Shown: piece after piece, positions 25,617-38,400 of the stretch
How positions within the stretch are numbered: position 1 is the first letter of the stretch
Layout of the letters: each line of letters starts with the position of its first letter
Assembly: GCA_016801845.1 (NCBI GenBank)
Contig: CM028919.1
Location: 6,379,001 to 6,443,000 of the forward strand
Reading direction: 5' to 3'
DNA length: 64,000 bases
Origin: Polydactylus sextarius
Taxonomy: Eukaryota > Chordata > Actinopteri > Polynemidae
Notes under the pieces: model-generated
What the model saw: only the letters and a program-made list of their open reading frames with translations
What the model was told of the DNA's origin: nothing
The model's database searches: none
Made by a program: the position numbers and the translations under genes

Positions 25617-25700
25617 TAAATTTTCAGGTAAGAGTGTTAATTGTCGCTTCCGGTAGTGTGTCTTGTGGGAATGTAGGAGGGAGTGTGTGGAGACGATATG
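25617..25700 (-). other. gale: Probable noncoding first exon and promoter side of gale
   Basis: On the minus strand a strong donor (GTAAGTATT) follows 25617. A matching acceptor precedes 24914, nine bases before the gale ATG. The exon holds a CGGAAG ETS-type element near 25645-25655, typical of housekeeping promoters. The 5' limit is approximate. Confidence 0.5.
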
Positions 25701-26485
25701 ATGATCTATCTGTCAGCTCATTTGGTCAAGTTTTTCCTTGCTCCTAAGGAGATTTCTCTACTTCCTGTAAAACGTGTAACGCAGTTAAGTGAATGACGGA
25801 CGCACAACTTCCTGTACGTAGTCTTTCAAAATAAAAGTGTAAATATTCATAAACTCAATCGCATAACGTCAAATAAATTTTCTTTTTTAGTTTTGACCTA
25901 AAATACATGATTGTTAAATCGTTAAATGTCATATTTAACATCCAAAACAGTAGAAAAAGTGTTTAAATATTTTCAGCATCTTTGTTATTTTTTATTTATT
26001 TTGAAGTACAAGGCGGATTCACACTAGGTCTTATCGTTAACTTTACCGTCCTCTAAAGTCTCTGGCGTACTACGTGATCGCCTCACATGCCATGACGTCA
26101 GACAGCGCGCTCTTAAAGCCACGCCTGGGACCATTTACACAGGGAGGCGATTGTACTGAGCATCCACCTCTGAAACCAATCTGAGACACACCGGGAGGCA
26201 AAGGAAAAAGTGCCACGTTACTTAAAAAATAGACATGGAAGACAGGGACGCTGCTAGCATTAAAGCTGACGTTATCTGACATGGCAGGTACACAGTGTGA
26301 TTGTATGTGTACAGACAAGCAGATTGAGACAGTAGATACAGGTTATAAACAATTAGTATGATAAAAAAAAAGTGCTTCACACCCCAACCCTTGTGACCAC
26401 CAAAGTTTTCTCATAACCACATCACAAAATTAATTAAACTAATTGTCACAGTGATACAGTATTTACACTGGTTTATGTGATACGG

Positions 26486-26554
<69 letters not shown>

Positions 26555-27600
26555 CAACACATATATTTAAATTAAGATACATTAAGGAAATAAAACAAAC
26601 ATCAAATAACGGCAACCCGACAAAACAAAATTTATTATCTTAATTCCTACAAAGGCTTAGTAGGAAGTATGATCTAATATGACAATCAATAAACATTATT
26701 ATATATAATAATGTGTATGTAATATATATAACATATTCATTGGTAATTGCTGTCTAAGTCTCTCTCTCTCTCTTACACACTCAACCATAATGACCCTGTT
26801 TCATTACTAATTTTGAGAAAAAATGATCATAAGTGACCTCCTCCATTTAATGTCATTCACTTCATTTTCCACACTTCATGTGTCCAGTTTTGAACAAATA
26901 TTTGAACAGAAATAACAGAAATTATCATAAAACCATCAAAAAAAAAAAAAAAACTTCCCAAACCTGCAGGAATTTTAAAACTACTGTTTTATATTAAAAA
27001 GCTTCTAAAATAGAAAAATAAAATTTCTGATCCCCATAGCACAATGATACATGTTAAATATATATCACAATGTTTATAAAGACAGCAACAGTTTTCTGAC
27101 TTGAGAATGAGTGTGATTCTTTTATATCCTGTGCCATTTCTGAAGTCCGTCTGCCAGTCCTGCCCTCCCCAGAGACACTGGCACATGAAGAAAGGCAGCA
27201 GAATTGGGATGGAAAGAAAGATGAGACAAGTCGGATATTTGAGAGATGAAATTTGCTCGCTTCATTCACTGCAAATGCCGTCTCTTTGTTAGAAAGGACT
27301 CGGAGCTGATGAAGAAATCTCAAGGAGGAAGACAACATTGCAAAATAATTCAGCAGCGGTACATGGTAAAAATAACCAAAAAAACAAAACAAAAAAACAA
27401 TTCAACCATTCAGAAGAGGACAGAAGAGAGGAGGACAGACGGAAACATTTAAAACTCAGAGGAGGAAAAACATGTGACTATTTGATAGAGAACAGCAAGA
27501 AACCAGAACTGCCATTTTTCATATAAATTTGGTTCAGTTTGTACCCATTTTTTGATTCATTTTGGGTCAACCTTGTGCTTTCAGGCTATAAACTGTAACT
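25700..27600. other. Head-to-head intergenic region between gale and the kazald-type gene
   Basis: About 1.9 kb separating divergent genes. A (CA)n microsatellite occupies 26486-26552. The stretch 26010-26290 is GC-richer and has the look of a decayed DNA-transposon copy, but no family was assigned. A perfect 20-bp AT palindrome lies at 26694-26713. The part from about 27100 to 27600 is probably promoter and 5' UTR of the kazald-type gene. Confidence 0.45.
26486..26552. repeat. (CA)n microsatellite
   Basis: About 33 AC units without interruption. Confidence 0.96.
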
Positions 27601-27631
27601 GAGGATTTGCCTTGGATTTGTGTGCTGCAGC

Positions 27632-28607
27632 ATGGCACAACTTTGCTTTTGTGTGTGTTTATGTATGAGTGTATGGCTCCACTCTTCCTTGGGCCTGCCA
27701 CCCCAGCACCGTGGGTGGCTGCGACTGTGGGAGGAGGGTGAGGGTTGCGGAGAGTGCAACCAGAACTTCTGCCCTCCGGTGCCTGACGACTGTCCTGCAG
27801 GCAGGGTACAGGACGACTGTGGATGCTGTGAGCAGTGTGCTAACGTAGAGGGACAGCAGTGTGACCCGGATGGGGCTCAGAAGTTTTACGGCCGCTGTGG
27901 AAAGGGCCTGATGTGCCAGAGGAAACAGAGGAAAATACGAAAAAAGGAACACAGGACTGAACCAGAACCTACATGTGTGTGCCAGGATAAGGGACCTGTT
28001 TGTGGTTCAGACGGGTGGACCTACTCAAATATTTGCCAGATGAGGGAAGCTGCCAGCCGACACAACACAACCCTACAGCTCACTGGGAGAGGACCCTGTT
28101 ACTCTGGTTACCACCATCTTTTCTTATTTTGTCAAACCAGAAAACACAATATTTTTTTAAATTTCAGTGCATGTGTATAGTTTTCTTGGTAACAGGCAAC
28201 TCTAATGGTCCTAGTATTGAACCTTGGGGTGCACCTTTCCTTTTCATGCAGCTCCTCGTATCCTTCAAGGCCCCAGAAACCTGTCCAACTACACAGGGAA
28301 TGATATTGTGTTTGGCTGCGAGGTCTCAGCTTACCCTCTTCCAAACCTGAACTGGAGGAAGACAGGGAACGACCACTTCCTGCCAGGGGATGATCCTCAC
28401 ATCTCTGTCCAGGTTTGAAAATAACTTTAATTGCTACGCATCACTGTGAAATTTTCATTTAATGACATATACTTCACGTTTTGGTTTACTCAATAGATAA
28501 AAGAGCATTCCACTAACGTGACACTTAAAGCCCAAATTATTTATCACTACTTACTCTGTGAAAACAGTAATTTCTTTTGTGGCTTTCTACAGTCAACAAA
28601 ACAATAA

Positions 28608-28670
<63 letters not shown>

Positions 28671-29561
28671 TATACACTTGAGCTTTTATGATGAGAAGTG
28701 TAAGATCCAGCACTTATGGATCTTGACCAACTAATTGTCAGGATATCTCCACTTCTTCTGCCTCAGTTGTGATTTGATTTTTCTGCTCTCTTTCATGTCA
28801 TGCGGCAAACAAAAGTTCTATAGCAACAATCGATCATATATAAGTGAAAAGTGAATGAGAGGAAACAGTGGTAACATAATGACATAACAGATTTTCCTCT
28901 TTAAAACACCCACACAGGGATGTGTTGTCTCTGCTACCAAACACGTGTAAACAGTCAAACACTGGTGAAATGCACAACTTCCTGAAAAACAAAACCACAC
29001 ACACACAAAAAATCTATTGAGAGAGTCAATACTGGTCTGAATGTATTAGTCATTGTTTTAATAGATTCATGATTTATATCACTGAATTACTCCCTCATAC
29101 TAACTCCACATGACTTATTAATATTAATTAAAAGTTTTTAATTGATTAAAAACTTTTATTCTGACATTTTTTCAGACTCGAGGAGGCCCCCAACGCTACA
29201 CTGTCTCCACCTGGCTGCAGATACAGGGTCTCCACATCTCAGATGCAGGGGTCTACTTGTGCGTCTCCCATAATGCTTTAGGAGAAACGTCTGCTTCCGC
29301 AAATCTCACCGTGTTGAAACACAGTGAGTCACTCAGTGTCGTACTGTAGACTGTCAACTATAGTCAGCAGTGAATTTTTGGAAAAAAATTATTTGGAGAA
29401 TATTGTTTATTCTTAGTTGATGATTTTTCTTATCTACTTCTTCAGTGGTGAAGGAAAGGACGGGCCATGTGGAGGAGGAGGAGGAGGAACACTTTGATCA
29501 TTTGGAGGAAGGCAGTGGTGATGGACATCGGGCATCTGGAGATGACCTGAAATCAATTTAA
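27632..29561 (+). CDS. kazald: Secreted IGFBP-like/Kazal/Ig protein of the KAZALD family
   Basis: Predicted secreted extracellular-matrix protein. Exons: 27632-28106, 28252-28412, 29176-29323 and 29446-29561 (stop TAA), all in phase, about 299 residues. Order of parts: a hydrophobic signal peptide (about residues 1-22); a cysteine-rich IGFBP-type module with DCGCCEQCANVEG; a Kazal module with PVCGSDGWTYSNIC; one immunoglobulin domain whose strands include FGCEVSAYP and, before its second Cys, SDAGVYLC; and an acidic Glu-rich tail. RRGWMRL-like RGWLRLWEEGEGC and LPGDDPHISVQ-RGGPQR are shared with KAZALD1. IGFBPL1 and IGFBP7 have the same architecture but match less well. Fish carry several kazald genes and I cannot choose the paralogue. 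The ATG at 27632 directly follows a CAG, so an upstream untranslated exon is possible. The donor after 28106 (GTTACC) is weak. Confidence 0.88.
28608..28661. repeat. (TA)n microsatellite in a kazald intron
   Basis: About 26 TA units followed by a short CA block, in the 763-base intron between the second and third coding exons. Confidence 0.95.
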
Positions 29562-29653
29562 GTCATTTTTATAAGAATGAATTACAAAGGGGTCCTCAGG
29601 AAAAACAATAGTTGGATTAACACAACATATCAGATAACATTAAAAAAAATTTA

Positions 29654-29659
29654 AATAAA
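29654..29659 (+). terminator. kazald: Polyadenylation signal of the kazald-type gene
   Basis: AATAAA lies 93 bases after the stop codon, in AT-rich sequence. Confidence 0.6.
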
Positions 29660-32600
29660 GAGCATCATATCTGTCTGTCACTTTCAGTATTAAGCTATAA
29701 GATGAATTAAGCATCATGTCTGTTTATATTTACCATTTAACTGAATTATGGCACATGAATAAATCACTTCTTTTATTTTGTGTGTAGAGTTTTTAAATTC
29801 TATCACAATAATTTGCTGGATAGTGACGTGTTCATCTTTCCATTAAAAAAAAAAAAGATGAAAAATGGATGTTTCATATTTCAAGCCAAGTGGATGCCAA
29901 AGCCCAAAAGTGCAACAAGAGAAACAGTTGACTCATCTTCATGACATTAAATTTGATTATGACACATTGACTTGGATATAAGTCACCCCTAAAGTCCACT
30001 CCACCCAGCAAACACAGAGTACACTGTATTAGTTCACTGAGGAAAAAAAAGAGTGATGGATAAAGTGAGAAAGGGTGTGACTGTCCGTGGGGTCTCCATC
30101 TGATTCTCTTCATCTCTCTCCACCTGAGTGCCAGTTAATCCTCCCCTCATCCCCCGACTCCCATCTGGATACACTGGCTCCTTCTGAATGGCAAGCTGCA
30201 TTAACACAGAGGAACTTTCCCCTGCTGTCTGTTAGTCAAAGCTGATTGGAGATTACAGGCCTGCAGTGAAAACACAGCCGTCCATCTCATCTCAAATCAC
30301 TTTCCACCCCTTTCTCTCCCTTATCTCTCCTTCTTCTCTTCATTTCTTTATCTTCCTAATCCCAACTCTCCTCTTTTTCCAATGTCATCAACTTTCACTC
30401 GTCATTTCATTTTTGTCCCTATTCTGTGCTCTTTCTGACAGCTGAATGACAAGAAAGATGAAGAGGAGGAAGGAGAGGGCAAAAAAAAAAAAAAAAGCTT
30501 CCCCTCCTGAGTGGAGCCAGAATGATGTCATGGGGGGCATTTGTCCTCCTGGTGTGGAGGCTTCCCTTCCTCTGCTAATTACCTTGTACAAACTCGAATC
30601 TGATACGGCGGATATGAGGCCCAAATACAATTATTGTGGGCTAACAAAGAGATATTGAGATTCAGGGAATGAGGGAGAGACTGCAAGTGAGATAGAAGAG
30701 AGGGCACGTGCACTGCCATGCATGTGTGCACACATACAGCAACAACACACTTGCACGCACACTCACATATCCACCCACATGCACACACAAACACAACCAC
30801 TTGTCCTTCCCCTCCATTCCCTCAGATAGGCTAATGTTATTACTGTGGTAATTATCCTCATTAGTGCCAGCAGCTGTATAGAGCCCATTGCTTGCTGTTC
30901 AAACTCCACCCCGAACCTTTCTGTCTTCACATCCCTTTTGTATCCACTAGATCTCATTTAAAGACTTTGTCTCCATCCTTTGCATGTTAGGTGGAGGTCG
31001 TTGTAAAAATAGAGGCCATTAAGTATCTAATAAGCCAGAATTACCTGTGTTTTCTGACCTGCTAGTGTCCATTTTTAGATGTGTAATGCTGTGCAATGCT
31101 GGTCTTATTCAACAGCAGCTGAAAGCAGAATCACAAAGCATCATCACTGTGCAAAATAATTAGGGATAGTTATGAAAAATATCTTCAGTGGAAAGTATTT
31201 AGAATAAAAAATATCATGAGCTTTATTACAAGACACAAGAGCATAAACATGTCATTTTGATTGCAAACTAAATTTTAATATATATTTTCCATCTGTCAGT
31301 TGGACTTTCCAGGTTCCCCATGTTGAACAGTTGACCACAAGATGGCACTGTTTAGTCAAACAATCTGTTCACGTCCCCACACTGACTATAGAACCTTTAC
31401 AGTTAAATGATCTTATAACACTACTTTCAACTCTCATCTGTTGAATTTGTCACTTTTCTACATACTTTTTTTTGTTGACATACTTTAAAATTCTTTTTTT
31501 ACATACTTGAAGTAAAAAAGTACGACTTATTGTCTTTTTCTTGGATGCAATGATACATTTTACAGTATAAAAAATAATGGAGTGGTTTGCATAACTAAGG
31601 GTATTGCCTCCTGTCTACTTGTATGATGTTTATGTGAAAGAAAATTATTTCCTTCATGGTTTTTAACTTCCTGCTCTGTCTGCATCTTTACAGACACATA
31701 TCATGAGATCAGCAACTGAAACAGGCAGCTTTACACACAGCATCCTCCCCGCTCTGTGAGGTTGCCTTTTGTTTTATTGCCAGGGGCTGGTGTGGACAGT
31801 AGGTAACCTGTATATCGCTAAGCCCTGCATCAGGCGCTAAATGTCATGCATAGCCTGTTTTTATTGGCTGATATGGCCTGTTGTGCCCTTCTCCTTTTCC
31901 TGGAAGCCATTGTTAAAGAGCTGGTTGTTAATGCTGCTGACCAGATGGGCTCCCTCTCCCTGCAGGTCTGACTCAGGGTGTTTACCATGCACTGGGATGT
32001 GGATAACAGGTGAGACTGCTGCTGGCTTGTCGACCAATCAGAGAAGCAGCAGATGTCTGGCCTCTGCCTGTAAACCTTTATGTGGCATTTGAGTTCGTAT
32101 GGAAGTGGGTTTAATAATAACATTGAATCAAAGTAAATGCTGGTTTATATGTTTTTTTTTTTATTTTACATGAGACTATTATAAAAGATGGTGATGGAAA
32201 AGATAACAATAAGCTGTCTCCATATTCAGCCTACTGTTCATTTGGCTTCAGTGAGCCCCTTATACTATTTTTTTTCTGTAAGAGACTTAAATGAGGTTCA
32301 ATGAGGCTCAAGTATGTTTTTGTGTAGCTACCATTTCAGAGAACAAATCAGTCATCCATTAAATTTTCCTTTCATAAAGTTAAGACATCATTTTCCACAA
32401 ACGTTCCCCTGTGTGACAAAATGTTTCCAGCATTAGCTACGCAAACAGTGGACATTCCTTTCCCTTTCCAGTGCAGGCCATCTTGAATTACTGCAATTTG
32501 GTATCATGGCAACAGAAAAGGTAAGGCCAGGCCTGGGATTGTTGATGAGTAGTCTTTTAAAGCTTTGAATCAATCTGCCTTAATGGATGACCTGTGTCTA

Positions 32601-35400
32601 GTGTGCATGTATGGATTAGTTTGGCTGGAGCACCTGTCCCTGTTCTGTCAACAGCAGATCAGGTTACTGGCTACACATTCACCTGGCTCACACAACTTCC
32701 TGTGATTGACAATACATCAGCCTTTGTTAAATGCTGCCCTCAAAAATAAATAAATAAATAAATATTCAGGTTGAATTTACAGGAATACCTCAGCTTTCAT
32801 TACTCACTCATACCAGCAGGCATGTGTAATAAAATGACTCATACATATCTGAATTATATTTAGAAGAATTTTTAAGCTCAAGAAGATACACAAGCTCTCA
32901 GTACACAAAATGAAATCTGGTACAACACATGCTATTTCACACAAACTGTTTCCTAATATCTGTTTTCTGATTTTAACATTTCATCCTAACAAGGCCTCTC
33001 AGGTTGATTATGGAGTTAAGCTGCCAGCACGGACCAGTGAAGCGAGGCTGAGGATGAGCTTAACATCCGTCTTCTTTCTTTCCATGGACAACTTGTATCT
33101 AACGTCAGCCCTGAACTGAGAGACCAAGCTCAGTCAAAGAATAGGAGACCAGTCTCTGAACTGCTCCTGAGTATTGAGATTTAAAGATTATATCTTTTTT
33201 TTTTTTTAAATATTTCTCTCTGATTTCCAGTCAGATGTGGTGTATCAAACATATCTGTCTGAGCTCTTGTGATATTTTGAAGAGAACTGGGAAATTAGAG
33301 GACCTGACAGGATATCAAGCATATCATCTTCAGACTAAACAAGATTTTAGTCTGCTAATCAGTCCATGTATCTTCTTGCTTTAGATTCCCTCTAGATTCA
33401 TGGTGACTTTATTCCAAATTAAAAACTAAAGGAGTAGACCTTTTTTAAGAGCATTCAGTCAGATCCAACATACGCTCATGTGTAACCATTAACTGATGTT
33501 CAAACAAACGTCACCGAGCCTGTGGAGGTAAACCTTCAACACAAAGTTCACAAAAGAGTCCAGAATGGGAAATACTCAATTCTTGCATCCAGCTGGAATA
33601 AAGTCTGCTTGTATATGACCTTACACTCCTGGTGCTACTTTGTATTCACTGTCATCTCCATTATCCCCCTGATGATGAAACGATTAGCTACCAACCTTTA
33701 TGCTAACCACAAAGCTGGATGGTTGATGGATGGGCTGAGTGATAGACTCAGGCGTTTCGTTGGGGAGGCTTTGTTCTGGATCTGTGACACCTTCTATCTT
33801 GTGATCCATCCAGCCCCCCCAGTTGTGTCCATCCAAACCCCAGTTACCCCCACCAGCTGCCTGTGACCCCTCATCATAGCCCTGCCTCTGCTTGCCATGT
33901 GCTAGCAGTCAAAGGGTTCCCATCTATCGCTCATCAGAATGGAAGCCCACCATCTCCTGCCCCTCGCACTAAATCACAATCAATCGCTTGGCAGACAGAG
34001 ATGGATTGGGACATCCACGACCCTGTACCTTTCAGGGAGACCCCCCCTCTCCACAGGGCTGCTGTCACTGACAAATAATAGAGGTGATTCTAGGAGGAGT
34101 GAGCAGGTCAAGTCTGCCGCCCCACGGCAGGAAGTTATCACAAAGCAACGGAGTGAAATTCTTTTCTCTTTGGGAACAACGGTCACAATGTCTAACAGCA
34201 TGTCTGACAGAAGGGAGTGTGGTAGAAAAAAGATTTGCTTTGATGCAAAAAAAATTACTTTATAATAAAATTTAAATCAGTTTAAAATTAATTTAGCTGG
34301 CTTTTTTTGTGGTGTGGAGAAAATATTAGTCTCGGTTTATACTACTCATCAAAAATGAATAAAGATCTACCCCTAAATAAAAAAAGCCCTTTGCCACAAA
34401 AAGGTTAAATATTAGATTGGGATGGAAGATAAAACATTTCGATGTTTATTGGAAAGGAGAGCTACAGAGCTGTGCAGAAGCAGACTGCAATAATCCAGTT
34501 TTGATGGCTCAGAAACGGTCTCTGTCTCATTAGCATAAATGTTTCAAAATCAGATACATGCATGAATCAAATCAAGCTCCAAAGTGTCAGCTGGCTGTCC
34601 ATTAAATGTCATCCATCTTGTCTAACAAGCTAACCATTAGCTGGCTAGTAGGTAGATTTATGACCAACAACTGAAGAGCTCCTTTAAATGTTAATTCAAA
34701 TATACTAGGTGGGTTTTATAACAGACATAACATGGATGGAAAATAGCTCCACAAGTATGTCTTGTCTTATTATTTATAAAAAATATTTTTATATCAAACA
34801 TGGTAAGCGCAGTTACTAGCAACAATGTCACATACTGGTAAGCTGATAAGTTATCATCATATTATTCATATTAAAATGTAGAATATTCAGTTAATTCTGC
34901 TTAAAGCATGCACCTACTGGATCCTAATGAATGAATCAACCCTAAAATGTTATTTTGAACTGAAAGATGTAAAAGCTAACATGTGCAATCAGCAAGCTGC
35001 CTTTTTTTTCTCCACAGTCCTGTCTGCTGTCTCCTTTTTCTCCACTCAAAATAATACAATCTTGACATTCTGCCACACATCATCATGTGTATTTCAAGAG
35101 TTGCTGTCTAGTGCTTCCTGATTTACTTCGCAACAGACTGAGTGATTGCATCATTCACATGAGCATTGACAACAAATATCATTCAGACATGTAAAAAGTC
35201 TCCACGATGCCATAACACGATGATTGGGAGTGAAAGATCTTATTCTGTATTCACTGCCAAGGGCTCAAGGAGGATCATTCACATGTAGATGTGTCCTTCT
35301 GGAAGTGCCTCAGCTATACAATTTCCATTTAGATAAGGTGTATACACAAATAAAGAAAGGACATTGGGTTCTTCATTTGATTAACTAATCATAGTCTTTG
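29660..35400. other. Gene-poor region upstream of insm1, distal part
   Basis: No coding exon is supported. The longest open frame (33522-33866, from a GTG) has no domain, start context or splice context. Motif-level signals are a SOX-site group at 30627-30649, a CTCF-like site at 31335-31348 and a short (AAAT)n run at 32741-32763. The DNA otherwise looks like AT-rich fish intergenic sequence. Confidence 0.5.
31335..31348 (+). promoter_or_regulatory. CTCF-like motif between the kazald-type gene and insm1
   Basis: CCACAAGATGGCAC matches 13 of 14 positions of the CTCF core consensus CCASYAGRKGGCRS, reading on the + strand. It is the opposite orientation to the match at 15191. Motif evidence only. 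Confidence 0.35.
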
Positions 35401-38400
35401 TAATTCCACTCGGAGACCTTGAAGGGCAGTGCTGGGCTGTGCACCCTGATTAGCCTATGCATGATTGCTGCTGCTAAGGCACAAATCAGTTCAAGTAACT
35501 CAACTCCATACACTACACAGTGGCTGTGATTAAACAGATGATTAAGACATAGAGAGTTTATGTCTGTTTAATCCCTTTTCCCATTGTCTAAATAGATAGC
35601 CACAGTATATTCCCTCATCAACAATAACTGAACACCACAAGAATTGGAGTGGGAGGTGATTAGGGTCTTAAAGCTCCCTGGAGTGTGGCTGCAGGTTGTT
35701 TGTGATTAGCTCGAATTTAAAGGTACATTCAGTTCTTATTGCCTCCCGCCAGAGCAGGGAATTCATTATCTGATGTTAAAGCCGGAGAGAAAAAAAAAAA
35801 AAAAGAAAAAAGGAAAAGAGACAGACAGAGCCCCAGGACAGATGTAATATCTTTAAGTGCGAATGGAATTTATCCACATTTGTAGCACACAAACATGCCA
35901 AGTAAGGACGCTGCAGGTTCACAACATGTTGACAAACCAAACAAAACACTCCTCAACCTCACGACTCAAGCCTCAAAGTGCTTTAACCCTCTTGCCACTT
36001 CTCTGCTAGCCCTCTTCATACACAGCAGTTGTGTCTGTGTATCATCTGAAGGCTGTATAGAAACTCTACAGCCCCCTCTCCATGACTGATCTCTTTTGAT
36101 AGAGCTCATTATGCAAACTGTTCCCAACTCCTGCTGCATAATTAGCGCTTAATTAATTTGAGTGAAATCTTTCATCTGTCTGTGTCCGGCCAGCTCCTTC
36201 CTTCCATTTACAACATGATATTAATTTCAGAGGGGGGAATGGTAGCCCAGCTGATGAAAAGGCTGATATAATTAATCAAGTACTGTATCTTTTTCCTTCT
36301 TTTTGCAGGAATAATAATAAGTGTCATGAGCAGAGTCTGATTAACCCTATTATGCTCCCTAATTAGGGTGATCATTTAATAATCAAGGAAGCAGCACAAT
36401 TATAAGAGAATGCAAATTATGCCACCTAATGAAGAGTGTGCCAATTCTGGAAATTCTTTGTTTGGAAAATGTGGCATTCCAAAAATCAAAGGTCAAGAAA
36501 AGGTTCCCGTGTTAATGTACATATGTTAAGGATGTACTTACATAGTTGAGCTCAACATATTTCCAACACTTTATACAATTTTTAGACTCTTGTAAATCTC
36601 TGTGGAGAACAGTCATAACAACAGAGTAAAGAGTTCTGCATACACGTAGAATATCAGTCGCTGGAAGAAATTGCTGTGATTATTATTACAGAGTGAACTT
36701 GTGGCATAAAAAATAACAGTTTGACATTCAGCAAAATATGCTTTCTGAGTGTTAGACAAGAAAATTGATACCACTTTCATGGCTGAAAGTAAATGTGTCA
36801 CGTTAGTTAACTTAGCTTAGCACAACTGCCGTGAACAAAAGCAACAAAATTGTCCTCTCTGCCACTTCCAGTCCACACAATTTACTCAAATACCAATGTG
36901 TAAATGCAAGAATTTTGGAGAAATTTGTTCACAAAACTTTTTTTCTTGAATGGGTGCAATAGCCTCATGGAATACCTTCATTTAAAAACACAAAGTGTAA
37001 TTTTTTATATTTTGATTTCAATACAAAATGACAAATGAGATCTGATGTGTTCAGTACTGTCTTAGATGTGCTAATAGGGCTATATTTCTTTCAAACTTTG
37101 GACAGGATTAGGTTAGCTAGGTTTCCCTAGGTTGTCCAGTCTAAGCTAAGCTAAGCTAAGCTAGGTGACTGTCATACATACCAAAAATTAGTAGCCATCC
37201 GTTTATCTAACTCTCGGACGTACATGTGGAGAAGGTGTTCAGTAGGTGTCCAAACAAAAATCAAAGCTTGAGCAAAGCTTTAACACTGTAAAATAATGTT
37301 AAAATACATTTATCTAAGGGTGAATTATCACTCATTCATCTGAGAGCAGCAGTGACAGAAAAACTGTGAGTGTTCATTAGGTCGACTCGTTATTCTCGGT
37401 TTTTAAAGCTGACCGGGCACCAACTTTTATTTCCCACCGGCCCTGTGAGTTTTATAGAGCTTGAAGCACAAAGAGGCAGCTGCCACTGTAAAGTCAAGGG
37501 CAGAATTCAGGACCACGGACAGCAACCAGTCTTCTCCGGAGAGACTGTTTGTTCTGAGGAGACTCAGTGGACACATTAATATCTATCATTAGAGACGTAA
37601 ATTTGCGAATATTAATTCTAGAAACAGAACAGTTATGTATTTAACAGAGATGTTAACATGTGTTTAATGCATCTTTGTATGAGTAAGTGAGATAAGCTGA
37701 CTAATATTTCAGGGCTATGAGAGAGATGACCAGTGTGTAGCTCCATATGTCAATAGATAAAGGATATGGATCATTAAGTCTGCCACAGTCCATCTTTCAT
37801 GCTCCTAGATGATACAACTGCTGTCTACAATTTCATCAAGATAATGGTGACCCATATATGGAGTCTATGAGCAATGGCCCTGATTTCATTTTTCTTACAT
37901 GGAGTCATTATCAGTATCATTGCAATCTTCAGGGAGCCTGTGAGGAACAGAGGACACAGCTTTTTTGTTGTCTACTTGTCTGAGAAATGTATTGACTGCT
38001 AAGCCAAATGCTTGTCAGAAAGATCCTTTATATGCTGGCTGCTGCTCTTGCTGCAGTGTGTGTGTGTGTGTGTGTGCCTCCTGCACTTCTTTGTATTTGT
38101 AAGGTGCGTGCATGTGTGTGTCTCCATGAATGTACCTCAATTTACTCCCCTTCACCCCCATAGTGCAGCTGTGCCTCGGAGAACTCTTGTGAAGTAATTG
38201 AATGAGCTGGGGCAGAGGGAAACCTGTGGCAGCGAATGTGGTGCCCGCTGGCCTTATTATCTGTAATACGGCAGCCGCTGTCCCTGCGCTTTCTCATCCA
38301 CTCATGAATACAGAAATGAATGTGACGGACGTCAGAGGTGAACGCAGAGGGGAAAAAACAGGCCAGGGCCCGTTTTAATCAGCTCCCAGATAGAACAATC

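Noticed and set aside
33522..33866. A 114-codon open frame in the insm1 desert
   Set aside because: It has a GTG start, no recognisable domain and no splice or promoter context. The length is within chance for this amount of DNA.
37138..37165. A tandem of TAAGC units
   Set aside because: Only about four short copies, without dyad symmetry or conservation evidence. It is an ordinary short tandem repeat.
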